Origin: Pyrocephalus nanus
Lineage: Eukaryota; Chordata; Aves; Passeriformes; Tyrannidae
NCBI GenBank assembly: GCA_038380795.1
Contig: CM076267.1
Coordinates: forward strand, 10,027,501-10,091,500
DNA length: 64,000 nucleotides
Direction of reading: 5' to 3'
This document shows, piece after piece, positions 51,182-64,000 of the stretch; within the stretch, counting starts at the first letter, position 1; each line of letters opens with the position of its first letter. The notes beneath the pieces are model-generated. The model was not told the origin of the DNA. It ran no database searches and saw only the letters and a list, made by a program, of their open reading frames with translations. The translations under genes and the position numbers were made by a program.

Positions 51182-52514
51182 CTGCAAGAGACATAATAGG
51201 GAAGCAATGGCACTTACGTAACACACCACCTTATAATGTGCACAGCTTTACAGGTGGATTTGAGAAGAGCAGCGTCAGCAGGACAGAGCTGGCTTTGTCC
51301 CATGGTTACCTCACTAATGCAAACCATGATGCTGTTTAACTGCAATTTAAAATGATGTCACCCTTAACCATAGGGTTGGGATTAGCACATAATCACAACA
51401 TTTGTTGCTGGAAACTGGATGGCCACTGCCAGCATAGAAGACTCTGGTGTTCAGAAATAGCTGTGTAATGAGGGTGTCAGGCAGAAATTTTCCTTCAGTT
51501 AGATTTTTGCCCTAACCAGGAACATGCAGTCTAGTTTATGTGTAACACTGAAGGAAAAGGCATTTCTCTTGCCTCACAGGAACCACATCTTCAGAAAGTC
51601 AATACTGGATATTTAAAATTTAAGTTTGGATAGCCACAAATATGCTATCCAAACAAACATAAAGACAGCGTAGAACTCTACAGATTTACCTCTAAGAGGC
51701 TGCTAACAGAGGGTATTTTCTTCTGTTTTGCTGTATAGATAAAGTTCTAAATTTTTACTGGTTTTTCAAACTAAACATTTATATAATCAAAAATACATAT
51801 TTAAGGACATTGTACTAGAAAACTCTTGTATTGGTGCATGTTCCCAGGAAGAAATGTCTGGATTTCTGCCTTCCTACAGGTTTCCTGGCTGACCTTGGTT
51901 ACTTAAGCTTTGAATGTCTCTATAATACACCCTGAAGTAAGAGAGGCATAAAACTTGTGAGGAAACTGAGGTGCTCAAATTACAGGTGGCTTTTGGGAAT
52001 GCCACAATAGAAAAAGAACAATTCATTTTGTCTAATTTCTATTTAATCCAGGATTGAAGGAAGTTGACAAGAAAAATTGATATTACTTCACAGGCTGAAA
52101 TGAGTTTATATTTGATGATGAAAACAGATCTTTCACTGTAATAATATATTGCCATGATCAACTACAATTTTAATTTCAAACAATTAAAAATGCCAAACGG
52201 GGAAAAAAATCTGGTTTTATTCAAATGTGAAGAAGCAAAATCTATTTAGGAAAGAAACATAACCTTGGACTCTGAAGAATATTTACTATTTGTTTCTCTC
52301 TAATACTTCGGAGTATAGTACAATAAAAGATCTTTGCACATATATCGTAAAAAAGCTTTCTAGCTACTTTTGCCAAGACAACATATAAAAAACAAAGACA
52401 GTGAAAACTGCTTTGACTATAGTAAAAAAACCAGTAAAACCCCCACAAACACTACATTGCTGTGGGCTCAGAAAACACAAATGATTTCATGTTATAGGGA
52501 ATGGCTGAGGTTAC
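51182..52514 (-). other. Kalirin intron, 1,333 nt
   Basis: AT-rich intron with gtaacc donor and cttgcag acceptor. No recognised repeats or coding frames. Confidence 0.85.
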
Positions 52515-52657
52515 CTTCTACTGTTGTTTCGCTGCTTTGCTGGTGTCTTGGGGAGCTGAATAGGCTCTTTCAGAGCTCCCTTCAGATGAATAATCCTTTC
52601 TTGAATAACTTCCCGGATATTTTTGATCCATTCCTGTTTTGTTTCAATACTGGATGC
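52515..52657 (-). CDS. KALRN: Kalirin exon: PH1 C-terminal helix and Cdk5-type TPAK site
   Basis: A 143-nt exon with 47 codons plus two bases (AG) of an Arg codon. It starts ASSIETKQEWIKNIREVIQE, continues RIIHLKGALKEPI, and ends QLPKTPAKQRNNSR. The acceptor is aactttag and the donor is gtaacc. IETKQEWIKNIREVIQE is the C-terminal helix that closes PH1. KTPAK fits the Cdk5 consensus S/T-P-x-K. Counting from the linker end, its Thr falls at position 1590 of kalirin-7, the reported Cdk5 target, which supports both the assignment and the exon lengths. Small differences from mammals (ASSIE for ASNIE, AKQRNNSR for AKLRNNSK) fit ordinary divergence. Confidence 0.97.
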
Positions 52658-53346
52658 CTAAAGTTCCACAAGGCAGAAAGACAGAGACTTTATCATGTTC
52701 TCAGGATGTCACCTATGTAGAAGAATCATGGTCGGCTGATGCAAATGCCCGATTAACTGCTTGTCCTCTCTGCTGCACTGGAGTACTTGGTAACCCCCAG
52801 AGAATTGAGAGCATTTTTACCAGACCCACTTGGCAAGCAGCAGCAAAGCAGCTGAGCTCTGGATAAGTATATTTAACACTAAGCAATACAGCATGTTCTG
52901 TAGAGGGGAAATAGGTTATCAGTGCACAGTTGGGATTTCTTCAGACAAAACAACCATAACATGAATTCTTCATTGGAAACTCACTTGACAGAAAAGGCTG
53001 TCAGCTCTGGTGGTTTGAGGAATGGGGGACTGTTGATATGCCCAGTGGCAAAGGACTAAGAGAATTACACCTCCCAGCCAAACACCCTGAGACATGCCCT
53101 GTGTCAGCGTGCAGATACTCAACCCAGGCTGCAAGAGGAGATGCAATTCCAGCAAGGCTGCAAAACCACACTACCAATTCCAACTGGAGCCTTAGAGCTG
53201 AACTGCTCCCCATGCTGGCATGACCCCACTGACAGACATGGAAACAATGAGAATGTGAGGAAGGAAGAAACCGACCTCTCATTTAGTGTTCCCAAGGCCT
53301 GAACTAGAAGCTATAAAGGCAAAGAAAACAAACAGAAAAGACTTAC
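52658..53346 (-). other. Kalirin intron, 689 nt
   Basis: Intron with gtaagt donor and tttag acceptor. Nothing beyond ordinary unique sequence is seen. Confidence 0.85.
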
Positions 53347-53448
53347 TTTCAGCACTGTTTTATTGTCTGAGGATGGTGTTCGTCCAGACCACAAAGCAAA
53401 TTTGCAGGGATCTCCTTCAACATGTTCAGTCACTCCCAGTTCTGAGGT
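53347..53448 (-). CDS. KALRN: Kalirin exon: PH1 central segment
   Basis: A 102-nt, phase 0-0 exon of 34 codons: TSELGVTEHVEGDPCKFALW followed by SGRTPSSDNKTVLK. The acceptor is ctctcctccacactag and the donor is gtaagt, a near-consensus site. It encodes middle strands and a loop of PH1. SGRTPSSDNKTVLK matches remembered kalirin exactly and differs from TRIO (VGRTPTSDNKIVLK). It covers about residues 1519-1552 of kalirin-7. Confidence 0.97.
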
Positions 53449-53859
53449 CTAGTGTGGAGGAGAGATGATGAGAGATTTTATATACATGAAGCTTCATGAG
53501 TCCAGAAAACTTTGGACTGCTGGGAAGAAGTGGGGTGGCTGGGAGGGGTAAGGGAATGAGATCTTATCTCTGCTTTGCTACACACAGATAAAAGAGACAG
53601 AAAACCACTGGGGATGGCAGGGAATTGAATGGCTTGAGTGATCCTGCTTGCATTTCCCACCCATCCTTCACATCTCACTATCTTAAACCTCTCCAGACTC
53701 ACTGCAAGCTGACTTCCAGGTGAGCCTTGCAGGACTCAGCCCTTCCAGGTGGCATGAGTATCCCAAACCCAGCATGGGGACTTGTGAGCCATCTCCCAAA
53801 CTCCACCCCTACCTACGAGAAACACAACACCAGAATGTTTTCTTTGCAGCCACACCTAC
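53449..53859 (-). other. Kalirin intron, 411 nt
   Basis: Short intron with gtaggt donor and cacactag acceptor. I see no repeats or other features. Confidence 0.85.
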
Positions 53860-54050
53860 CAGTAACTTGTTCTTGTAAACATATTTTGTGTGTCCTGAAG
53901 AATCTTTGATCTCTTTGCTAAACACCAAAGAGATTTCAAAGAGAAACAAATGCCTCTCACGGCCTTTCCGAATGAGAGACTTGGGATCCCACACTTGGAA
54001 GGAATCCTGAAGAATCAGCTCTCCCTGGACATCCAGGTTCTCATCAAACC
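53860..54050 (-). CDS. KALRN: Kalirin exon: DH-PH junction and first part of PH1
   Basis: A 191-nt exon. Its first two bases complete the Gly codon split with the previous exon, and 63 codons follow. It begins FDENLDVQGELILQDSFQVW and includes RKGRERHLFLFEISLVFSKE and SSGHTKYVYKNKLL. The acceptor is ttttgtggttttag and the donor is gtaggt. The first residues join DH1 to the pleckstrin-homology domain; the rest supplies the early beta strands of PH1. In Dbl-family proteins this domain packs against DH and tunes exchange and membrane contact. DENLDVQ and SGHTKYVYKNK are kalirin-specific (remembered TRIO: DENIESQ, SGRSKYLYKSK). Mammals have Ala where this copy has Ser in LQDSFQ. Confidence 0.98.
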
Positions 54051-55849
<1,799 letters not shown>

Positions 55850-55998
55850 CTAAGAAGCAATGCAGAAACGCCCATAAACAAACTCTGACCAACGTGCTGG
55901 CTTTGTGTCTGACTGTGGTACTTGGCACGCAAAACTGCTTCACTAACAGTGACAGGAAAGCTGAACTGCAGCAAACCCCGCTGTGGATGCTCACAAAC

Positions 55999-56010
55999 GG
56001 GGGGGGGGGG
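55999..56010 (+). repeat. Poly-G run (G12)
   Basis: Twelve consecutive G residues on the plus strand, seen as C12 in the kalirin transcript. The tract could slip in replication or sequencing, so its length is uncertain. Confidence 0.8.
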
Positions 56011-56157
56011 ATCAAACAGGAATGACTATAAACCGAGACAAAGCAAGGTGCTCCCAAGTGAGACTGAGCATTTGGAAGATTTCTGGGGACTTTTGCTCAT
56101 GCTGCAGCCACCACTCCGTCCAGCTGTGCCAGGTGGGTGGCAGGATCCCTGCCTGAT

Positions 56158-56183
56158 CCTGCAGTGCTGGTGAGCACTGCAGG
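56158..56183. repeat. Perfect inverted repeat, 11-bp arms, 4-nt loop
   Basis: CCTGCAGTGCT and AGCACTGCAGG are exact reverse complements separated by GGTG. Transcribed in the kalirin pre-mRNA this would fold into a compact GC-rich hairpin. It lies inside an intron about 310 nt upstream of the exon at 55738-55849. No function is known. Confidence 0.7.
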
Positions 56184-56873
56184 GCAGGGAGGGCCCTTCA
56201 GGAAGGATTCACCTGAAGAGAGACCAAAGGGGTGCTTTAGCCTTCCCACCAGCAGATGGGTTATGCAGTGCAGGTATGCTGTGGTAAACCTGATACAAAG
56301 CACAGATTTGTCAACGTGTTGAACATAGCATGTACCTTCCTAGTATAGCATATTGCTTCTTTGGTACATACCCAGGAAGCTTTAAAGAGAAGTATCATAT
56401 CATGTCCTAGGTTTTCAGAGTCAGAATCTGTCTCTTCCCTTATCCCCCAGAATTTTTTCTTCTCTAGCTTACTAGTTTTGAAGTGAACAGTGGCTGGTTA
56501 AGTTAGATCTAAAATAACCCTATGCAGAAGATACTTGAAAAACCTGTAACCGATTTACAAAAATCAACAAAGTTGATTTTTTTTTTAAATGGGAAATGTT
56601 AATGTTTCACTTGGAAGTCCTTGCTTTGTATATGGAACTTTTCCCTGATTTTTCAAACACAAACATGTTGGCTCTCAAACAGAATCCAATGCCAATGAAG
56701 GAGTCTCGGTCAAGAGTCAGTGAAATTTCCCGAAATTCATTGCTACCATCATTGAAGCCTTTAATCAAAATAGTACATCACAAACTTAGCGAGAAGCAAA
56801 GTAAACAGTTCCGTCATCCCTTCAACTTTCCTTTCCCATTTGTTGCTTTTGAGGATGAAATTCACTTGGATGC

Positions 56874-56907
56874 AAAAAAAAAAAAAAAAAAAAAAAAAGA
56901 AAGAAAG
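56874..56907 (+). repeat. A-rich simple repeat (A25 followed by GAAA units)
   Basis: About 25 consecutive A residues followed by GAAAGAAAG on the plus strand. Such tracts often mark the 3' tail of an old retroposon, but the upstream sequence shows no recognisable element. Confidence 0.85.
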
Positions 56908-57156
56908 CCAGTTGAAAGGTTTTTTTTTACTGGTTTGTTTGCTTTTGGTTTGATTTTTTTTTTCTTTTTTCATGTGAGTCTTTTCTTTTAAAACAGCCAA
57001 CCTCATTTCACACTTTGTTGTCATGCCCAGGCCTGGGAAGTAGGAGCAGCAGTTCAGCAGCAGCTGCTGAGGGGTCATAAAGCAGCTCCCCTAAGCACAA
57101 GGTAAATCACTACATCCAGGAACTGCTCTGCATGAGCTGATTTGTGCAGCTCACTA

Positions 57157-57255
<99 letters not shown>

Positions 57256-60200
57256 CTAGAAGAGATAAAAACAGCAGTCAGTCATGGAAAACTATTAACC
57301 CCCTGCCAGACAGAACCACCCATAACTAATTTTAGCTCTGGATCCCTGCATTTCTACGTTTAGTCTTTTTTTAACTTTCTTTAAGCTCTCATGCTAAAGT
57401 GTGGTTTCAAGGGCAATAAACTGCAGAGTCCCCCTAAGGCCACTTAAACTGCAGGATCCCTCTGCAAGCCAAGCTAAGGCTCTGCTGAATAAAACTGCAC
57501 AGGTTTCGATTTAAATATAACTTACCTGTCATGTCATCTGGTTTCCTCTAGCTATGAAGGCTGAAAGCAGAGTCTTAACATTCAATTAAAATGAAGTGAC
57601 GTTAAATTAAATTGCATGCATAGGGTATAATTTAGCTGTCTAAACATAGGCATCTACTACCATCTGAGAGCCCTGGGGTAGCTGAAATATCCCCATGTGA
57701 GTAACAGGTCTGACACAGTGCTGACAGACCCATGCTATTCTGAGGTGGCACCTGGGACCCAGGAGATACCTTTATGATATCTGTGACAGCACTGAATACT
57801 TCTTTCACCATCTGAACCTCAACCAAAATGTCTGGGTTGAGCAGTGTGATGGGCTCATGAATTTCTGCAGACATTACAGACAGGCACTTGGTGAGGTCTG
57901 CAAAGGGCCCAGCTACCTCCCTCCAACAGGTTCCAGGGTGAGTTAGGAGCTCCTGAAAATCCTACAGGACCCTAATGCAGATATTTAGCCATCTAAAAGA
58001 CCTCAAACTCATTCCTTACAGAGGCAGATTTTCTGCTGAAATAGAACAGGTTGGAAACCCTTCTGTCTCCACCAAGCCCTGGGCATACCTCCCCTTGCTC
58101 CTGGACATCAGGAAATCTGCAGTTCCTAAGGGAGCAGATGAGAAAAGGGAATGGGACTTAGCTGCTGGAGGGTAAATTTGAAACTGTAAAGGGAAGAAGT
58201 TGCAGAACGTGAAGGGGAAAGAGCTGTCAAGAACAGATTTTCTTTCTGTGTACAGTCTGATTTTCTGCTGAGTACTAGGGAGGTTACTGCTTCTTTTTAG
58301 CTCCAACGTTTATCTGTATGATGGGACACAAAAATGTTCACTTTTCACACCATGTTCCTTTTTCTTTTAATTAGACGAGTTTTTTTTAAAAAAATATCTC
58401 TGGTGCCATGAACAAGACCCAAAAGGGAAGGGGCTCTGTTTGGGGGTTAATGGAGTTTGCATGAAGCTGAGTCATGGCTGGCTTCACACAGGAACTGAGC
58501 CTGCAGAGCACATGGCCGGGACTCAATTCGTAACTGCAGGAGCCAGCAAGACCTCAGCCACGTCTGTGAACTTCCTGGAGCTGGCAAAGTGCACTTGTTT
58601 TTATAGGATCCAAGTAACCAAGTTAGCACTATTCCTTCCTCACAGCTCTCCCTCTGAACAGCAGGCCATGTCTCAGCAAGATGCCTCCCTTTAGGGCATT
58701 CCTTGCTCTGCCAGGATGCTCCCTGGTCAGACTGTGTGGAGACACAGTGGAGTGACATTTGTCCCTGCTGCAGCAACAGCACTGCTACATGGCAATCAGA
58801 CAAGTACACTGCTGGGAAGGGACATTCTCCCTGCCTGCAGCTCCTCCCTCTGGTCCCCGAAGTGTGGGAGTAAGAAGGCAGCCTGCTGGAGTGTGTCTTG
58901 GGTTGGCTTTGCAACAGCTGGAGAGATCTGGACTCACTGTGAGCGGAGATGGAAGTGAGAAAGGTCTGTGCAGGGTAGAGCCCAGCAGTGCAGACATGTC
59001 TCACACACCTCTGGGAACAGGGAGCACAGAGGTGTCTGAGCTTTGCAGCAGCTGGCAGGTTTCAGAAGCAAGCTGACCACAGGCTCTGTGCTCTCTGCTT
59101 TGCCCTGCTTCTTGTTTAAAGCAAACTTGTCTCACGTTATAGTCCATCACTACCAGACACAATTTTAGTTGTTCCTTGGGTGGTAAAGTGTCCCAAGGGC
59201 CTGGAAGAAATGAAGATATTTGACAAGCACTGTGTGCTGGCAGTTGTATATTGCAAACCAGATGAGCTGCAGAGCAGGATCAGTGTGGAGTCTTGAGGCA
59301 ATGACAGAATCCCAGACAAGCACCAAAAATATCCTCTGCGTAGGGCAGCACAGGACCCTCAGAAGTCCTTGGATGGGCAACATGGAGACAGGAACACTTA
59401 AATACAATATCATACTATCAGGACTGCTAAATTTGCCATGAAGCAGTGACAAGGTGCCTAGATTTTGTATCAAGTGTCAAAGAGATTCACAAATTTAGAT
59501 GCCATCTAATCATGCACAGTTGGTTGGCAGGAGGACAAACTGCATCCTGAACTGGATGTACAGACCAAAGACTTGCTAAGTAGGCTGCTTCAGCACCAAA
59601 ACTCTCATGAGATATTTAGGTTTTGTGATGCATGACACAAATCTGATGAGCAATTTCAGAAAAAAATATTAGTAAGCAGAAGCTGAGACCCTGGTTGTGC
59701 TTCTGCTCATTTCCTAAGGGACACTCCAGATCAGTGGAGAAACTATTCAAAAACCATCACCTGTGCAGAAACACAGCGCTCTGCAGTGCTACCAAAGTCA
59801 AGGAGCTTTACCATGTTCCTTGCTGGTCACGCAAATCAAAAGTGCCTTGCGGCTTCTTGAATATCAAAACTCATCTTTTCCAAGATCTAAAGCAAAAAAA
59901 ATGTTAAAAACAGCAGAAGCATGTAGGTGACTGAACCAAACTCTTCCCGAGGACCAAAGCTTGCTTAAATAATAGACACTAAAATCAACTTGATCACCTC
60001 AATAACATGTTGATTTCCACCAATTTGAGAGCTAATATATGTTGCCAATAAAAAAAAAAAAACAAACCACGCTTTGCTAGCCTGAAGTTTATAGTATTAC
60101 AAATATTTAAAAGATGCTAAACATGGTAGGCATCATTTATCTTTGAAACTACTGAATAAAGTTTTAAGAAATTCTCAGATAATGAACAAGACTGATACAA

Positions 60201-61212
60201 AAAGCAAAACACCCACAGTAATGTTTACTGCAGTTATATCAGAATAAGCACATTAGTTTAATTCCCTATGCAATTTCCAGCTAATATATCCATACCAACA
60301 ACTTCTGAATTTTATAAAAAGAGAATGATCTGTAGGGAGGGAAGATTGTAGTCTTTATCCTTCATTGAAGAACTAGGCAAGTTTCAAAATTGAGGGTGTG
60401 AGCATAGTTTTCCTCCTGTCTTAGCTAGTCTAGTAAAAGAAACTGCTTTTTATCTACATACATGGCTTCACTTACACCCTTAGAACATCCCACCTCTCAT
60501 AGCAACACTAGTAGTTCATGGTTTCCAGTAAGATATGTCATTTATCTTTGCTCCTTCTCCTAATTAGCTAATCCTTGCAGTTGAGCCCTGAAGCTGCAAG
60601 TTTTCCATGGTTTAAGCAGGTCACTGGGACTGCTGGTTTTCAACTCAAAGGTGTCTTTCTATGACAGTTTATGCCATTTGAGGGGTTGTACACTTGTGAT
60701 CTTCAAGCAAACTTCTTACCAAGGGTGTTATTCTAAATAACTCACTCTCATCATCAGGGTGTTTTGGGAAATTCCAAGTTCTGCCTGGAAGAAAAGAACC
60801 AGCCATTTCCTCTGTATCCCTTGTGCCAGACTCTCCTGTGCTGTCACTGAAACACTGCCTCACCAAGACCAAGATAAGAAAGATCTACAGGTACTTTGCA
60901 TTACTTTAGTCACTCAGATTGGGTGATTCTGGGGGGGAATAGCCATCTTTCTCTTTTTGCACAGGCATCACTGGGTACAGCCCAGCACCAGTGGAAGGCA
61001 AACATCTCCCCTTGCAGAACAGCAGATGCTGACACATGAATATTCACTACTAAGCAACATCAGTGAGGTTTCCAGCCTCAGTATAGAGAGACGGAGTGGT
61101 AAAGCTTAGCAGAGAAAACACTTTTAACTTGTGCAAATAGCACTGATGGACACCTAGGGCAGCTCACAACCCTTCACGAGTCACCGACCTCTATAAACCA
61201 TTCAACAGGCTC

Positions 61213-61228
61213 AAGCGCCACCTCCTGG
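61213..61228 (-). promoter_or_regulatory. Candidate CTCF-binding motif
   Basis: On the minus strand the sequence reads CCAGGAGGTGGCGCTT. It fits the vertebrate CTCF core (CCASYAGRKGGCRSY) except for one position (G where a pyrimidine is expected). CTCF binds such sites to organise chromatin loops. The call rests on motif shape alone, and single motif hits of this quality occur by chance. Confidence 0.3.
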
Positions 61229-61495
61229 AATGTTCCTTGCAGTTCCATTCTACTTTGGGGCCATTTGGTAACAAGGCAAAAAATAAGACAAACGAAAAAG
61301 TTGTTCATCACTTTTCTTCTGGCTCTTTTGAGACCTTTCATTGTCGAGTGTGATTGAAATGCTACAACCACTGGCACATACAAACCCCAGAGGAGCTGAT
61401 TTATGTCAGCTGCCAACCACATCACAGCTTGGATCCTGCAGAGTGGTTACATTTGCAAACAGATTTTCAGTGCTTTGGAAAAGAGGTCTTAGCAC

Positions 61496-61519
61496 TTTTT
61501 TTTTTTTTTTCTTTTTTTT
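61496..61519 (+). repeat. Poly-T run (with one C)
   Basis: Fifteen T, one C, then eight T on the plus strand. It is a simple mononucleotide tract, possibly the decayed A-tail of a minus-strand retroposon, but no element body is recognisable next to it. Confidence 0.8.
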
Positions 61520-62086
61520 GCAGAGAGGCAACTAATTAAAGCTGTAAGGTAGCAGACAAGTCTGGCAAAATGGATGAGGTTCCAAAAACAAGAGGAAGAG
61601 TTTGAAGGTACTCAAAAAGTCTAATATTTTTCTCAGCCTACAAAATTGGGATTGGAGCCTAAAAATGTTTCTCACCAGGTGTAGAGCTTGTTGGGGACAT
61701 AGTCTAATTGCAGTCAATGGAGTTTCTTACCAGCATGATGAAGCAAATCTGTAATAGGCTGGGTAAAATTTGCTGAACAGGAAGACAGGATCGTGTTTTG
61801 GACTGAGGGGTTTCAGGACATAAAATATAATAGAATCTGCCTTACCACTGAACCCAGAAATAAAGAGTACATCTAAACCAGATTTTTAGAAAGGATTTAG
61901 TCTGAAAAATGCACTGATGAAGATCACACATCACACCACAGCCTATCAGTTTTCACAGCATGTGATATTTGCAGTAGAATGAAAACCCCAAATGCCAAGG
62001 CACAGAAATGAACCCATTGGTCAGATGTAAAGGAGGTGTTTCAGCTGCACTAGGTGTGTGGAAGGAAAATGGCAATGGCTGCTTAC

Positions 62087-62176
62087 ATCAAAGAAAGTCC
62101 CTGCATGTTCCAGGATGAGCTGGCTGGAGTCAGGCTTGTTTTTGCAGTAGGTGACATACATCTGAAATTTATCTGC
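62087..62176 (-). CDS. KALRN: Kalirin exon: DH1 domain segment ([18 protein letters not shown]...)
   Basis: A 90-nt, phase 0-0 exon of exactly 30 codons, starting [20 protein letters not shown] and ending [10 protein letters not shown]. The acceptor is gtttgttttcacag and the donor is gtaagc. It forms part of the helical bundle of DH1 (about residues 1357-1386 by kalirin-7 count). EHAGTFFD is the kalirin-like form, where remembered TRIO reads EHAGSYFD, so this exon supports KALRN. The remembered mammalian protein has Asn where this copy has the second Ser of PDSS, a conservative change. Confidence 0.96.
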
Positions 62177-63844
62177 CTGTGAAAACAAACATCAAGGGAA
62201 AAGCAAGATAAGCTATTTCTCTGTTCTTGCAGTCTTTTATTAAGGCTTATCAGGATAAATAAAGGTGACAACACCCTCCCACACACCCACTCCCTACCAT
62301 GGAACACAAGAACTGTAAAAAATTAAGAACAGAGGACTTTAAAGTTCATACCTTACCTGAGCAGTTCTGAGGGCTATGGGAGGACAAGTATCACAGGGAG
62401 AAGCCTAAAACTTTAATTCAGATATAAAGTAATTTCTAAGAGCTCCAATGATGTTACACAGATTGTATCCAAGAGTCTGATGGTCTGAAGTGTTGACTCT
62501 ATGACCTACTTGAAGATAAAGCCAGTGTAGAAACCCTAGGCAAGAGACTCACCAAGCTTAAACTAGCTTGAGGTAATGTTTTTTACTTGAAAACTGTGAC
62601 ACCTGGACTAGACTTGCCTTTCCTACCTTGGCTCATACTTAAATGGCTCAAACTTTACATTGTGCTAGGAGTGTTTTGCATTTTATTTCCTAATTTATCT
62701 ACTTTTAAGAGGAAATAAAAAGCACCTGTGCACTCCCACCTCATATTGCTGTACTGTGGCCTCAAGAAGAGGCAGGCAAATGAAACAGGAGGATGGCTTT
62801 CTTTTATTACTCTTGTTTTTTTTTATTCCAGGTATCTAAACAACAGGACCATGCAATTGGGCAGGCAGCTTTGTATGTGTTTCTGTAACCAATACATACA
62901 GCTCTGGACATTTACTGTTGCTGAGATGATGCTGTAGTATCTTAAAAGTACCATGAAGATTTTGCACAGAATGATGCACATTTTACATATAAATCCATCC
63001 ATTTTTCCTAAATATATAACCTTTTCTTTGTAAACAATATTTCTGAATCCATTTCATCAACACTTGTGACATGTTTTTAAATTAAAAGCCCATTTGAAAT
63101 CATCCAAACATGCTCATTTTTTTGATAAGTGAAATTATTCCATCATTACTCTTAAAACACTAATTCTTGGCTTTGAAATATGAACAAAACCATCAGAGTA
63201 AACACGAAGATGGTTGCCTTGACTGTTAAATATTTTGAAAAGAGAACAGCTTTCATACAGATAAATCGCTGTAGCCAATTCCCCGAGCTTCCTACGCCCA
63301 CAGAGATTCTTAGCACCGAGATTTCAAAGTCCTATTGGAAATCATTCTGGCATTGGGTAATGGAATGAGAGAGCACGGTGGCTCAGAAATTTGACACTAA
63401 TTTCTGGAGAAAAACGTTGATAAAATATGTTATTCATGCCTCTGTAAAGTTCTCATGGCATGACTAAAATTCTTTAGGGAAGGTATATTAAGATTTTTAA
63501 CGTCTGTCCTCCCAGGGCCTTTCAAAGGGAAATGAATGTCACCCCTAAACACAGGTTTGGTTTGATCAGTTCCTGTTAAACAGAAACCAGCAGAGACAGA
63601 AGCTGTGCTGGTCAGTGCAGGACAAGGAGAGAGGCTCTAAAAGCCTTCACACGATTCAGGAGAAGAGTTATGGGAGGAACCTTTCACCCAGAGAGAGGAG
63701 AAGGACAAAGTAGCTGTAGTTCCAGACTAGCTCCCTATCTCACTTATCACTAAGGACATAACCCTTGCACCTATTCCCAGCTTGTTTCCATCTGTGCTGG
63801 AGGAATTAATGTGAATAAATAATGAGAAGAAGCAGCCTCATTAC
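62177..63844 (-). other. Kalirin intron, 1,668 nt
   Basis: Ordinary AT-rich intron with gtaatg donor and cacag acceptor. I see no repeat of known family and no supported coding sequence. A T-run lies near 62816-62825. Short frames on either strand have no splice or homology support. Confidence 0.85.
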
Positions 63845-63914
63845 CCAGGTGACGAAGCAGTGGCCCACGTCCTCAGGCAGTTGTTCATATTTCTCTAGCT
63901 CTTTCAGAAAAATG
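63845..63914 (-). CDS. KALRN: Kalirin exon: DH1 domain segment (IFLKELEKY...VTW)
   Basis: A 70-nt exon encoding 23 full codons, beginning [20 protein letters not shown] and ending VTW. The first base (C) completes a split codon, presumably Asn, from the exon outside the window. The acceptor is cttcctctttcag and the donor is gtaatg after TGG (phase 0). The segment lies in the first DH (Dbl homology) domain, the catalytic GEF module that pries GDP from Rac1/RhoG. Counting back from the linker, it spans about residues 1334-1356 in kalirin-7 numbering. It appears identical to remembered mammalian kalirin and is shared with TRIO, so this exon alone would not separate the two paralogues. Confidence 0.95.
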
Positions 63915-64000
63915 CTGAAAGAGGAAGACACCAATGTAAATTAGTTACACTCAAATACCCAGGAGATGCAGAATGACCAATGAGTTAATCAGTACTAATG
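63915..64000 (-). other. Kalirin intron, partial (5' of first exon in window)
   Basis: This is the 3' end of an intron. It closes with a pyrimidine-rich tract and AG (cttcctctttcag on the minus strand) directly before the exon. Nothing else is recognisable. The preceding DH1 exon is outside the window. Confidence 0.85.

Larger units (their letters stand above)
57256..62086 (-). other. Kalirin intron, 4,831 nt
   Basis: Intron with gtaagc donor and ctag acceptor. It contains a T-run at 61496-61519, an A-run near 60050-60062, a CTCF-like motif at 61213-61228 and a GC-richer patch at about 58440-59060. That patch carries the longest open frame of the window (minus strand, 58447-59004, 185 codons). 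The frame has no recognised domain, low-complexity composition and no splice evidence, so it is not called as a gene. Confidence 0.85.

Noticed and set aside
58447..59004. Longest open frame in the window (185 codons, minus strand)
   Set aside because: It lies inside a kalirin intron in a GC-richer patch. The translation shows no domain, no hydrophobic core pattern and no flanking splice or promoter evidence. Overlapping open frames on both strands point to composition rather than coding.

Overview
This window is vertebrate nuclear DNA and most likely avian. It holds one recognisable gene on the minus strand: the middle part of kalirin (KALRN), a Rho-family guanine nucleotide exchange factor (GEF) of neurons. 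Nine consecutive coding exons can be placed by translation, by GT/AG splice sites and by exact codon-phase continuity (70+90+93+112+191+102+143+103+247 = 1,151 nt). Read from high to low coordinate they encode most of the first DH domain, the first PH domain, a serine/threonine-rich linker and the first SH3 domain. I assign KALRN rather than its paralogue TRIO because the SH3 exon and the linker match remembered kalirin and differ from remembered TRIO at many positions. No bacterial-style genes, operons, CRISPR arrays, tRNAs or rRNAs are present. Nearly all short ORFs in the window are chance frames inside introns.

Layout, gene 5' to 3': 63915-64000 is intron. Exons at 63845-63914, 62087-62176, 57163-57255 and 55738-55849 code for DH1. 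Exon 53860-54050 carries the DH-PH junction and the first part of PH1. Exons 53347-53448 and 52515-52657 complete PH1 and its C-terminal helix, and the second holds a Thr-Pro-Ala-Lys Cdk5-type site. Exon 51079-51181 is the Ser/Thr-rich linker. A very large intron of about 36.7 kb (14334-51078) follows. Then comes the SH3 exon (14087-14333), and positions 1-14086 are the start of another intron whose downstream exon lies outside the window.

The avian assignment rests on a CR1 LINE 3' terminus near 45.9 kb, a few decayed MIR-like SINE relics and otherwise sparse transposable elements. A non-avian sauropsid cannot be excluded from the sequence alone.

The most interesting unexplained signal is at 15741-15965 on the minus strand. 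A strong acceptor opens a 30-nt block with a good donor, phase-compatible with both flanking kalirin exons (a possible in-frame microexon). The same frame stays open for 64 more codons and ends at a stop that overlaps an AATAAA. I also could not find, by eye, the kalirin-7 terminal exon (PDZ-binding STYV tail) that mammals carry between the linker and SH3 exons. Smaller findings are two palindromic clusters near 6.7-6.95 kb, a perfect hairpin at 56158-56183, POU/octamer, RFX and CTCF-like motifs in introns, and two possible retroposed 3' ends. Everything outside the nine exons is inference from sequence pattern alone.
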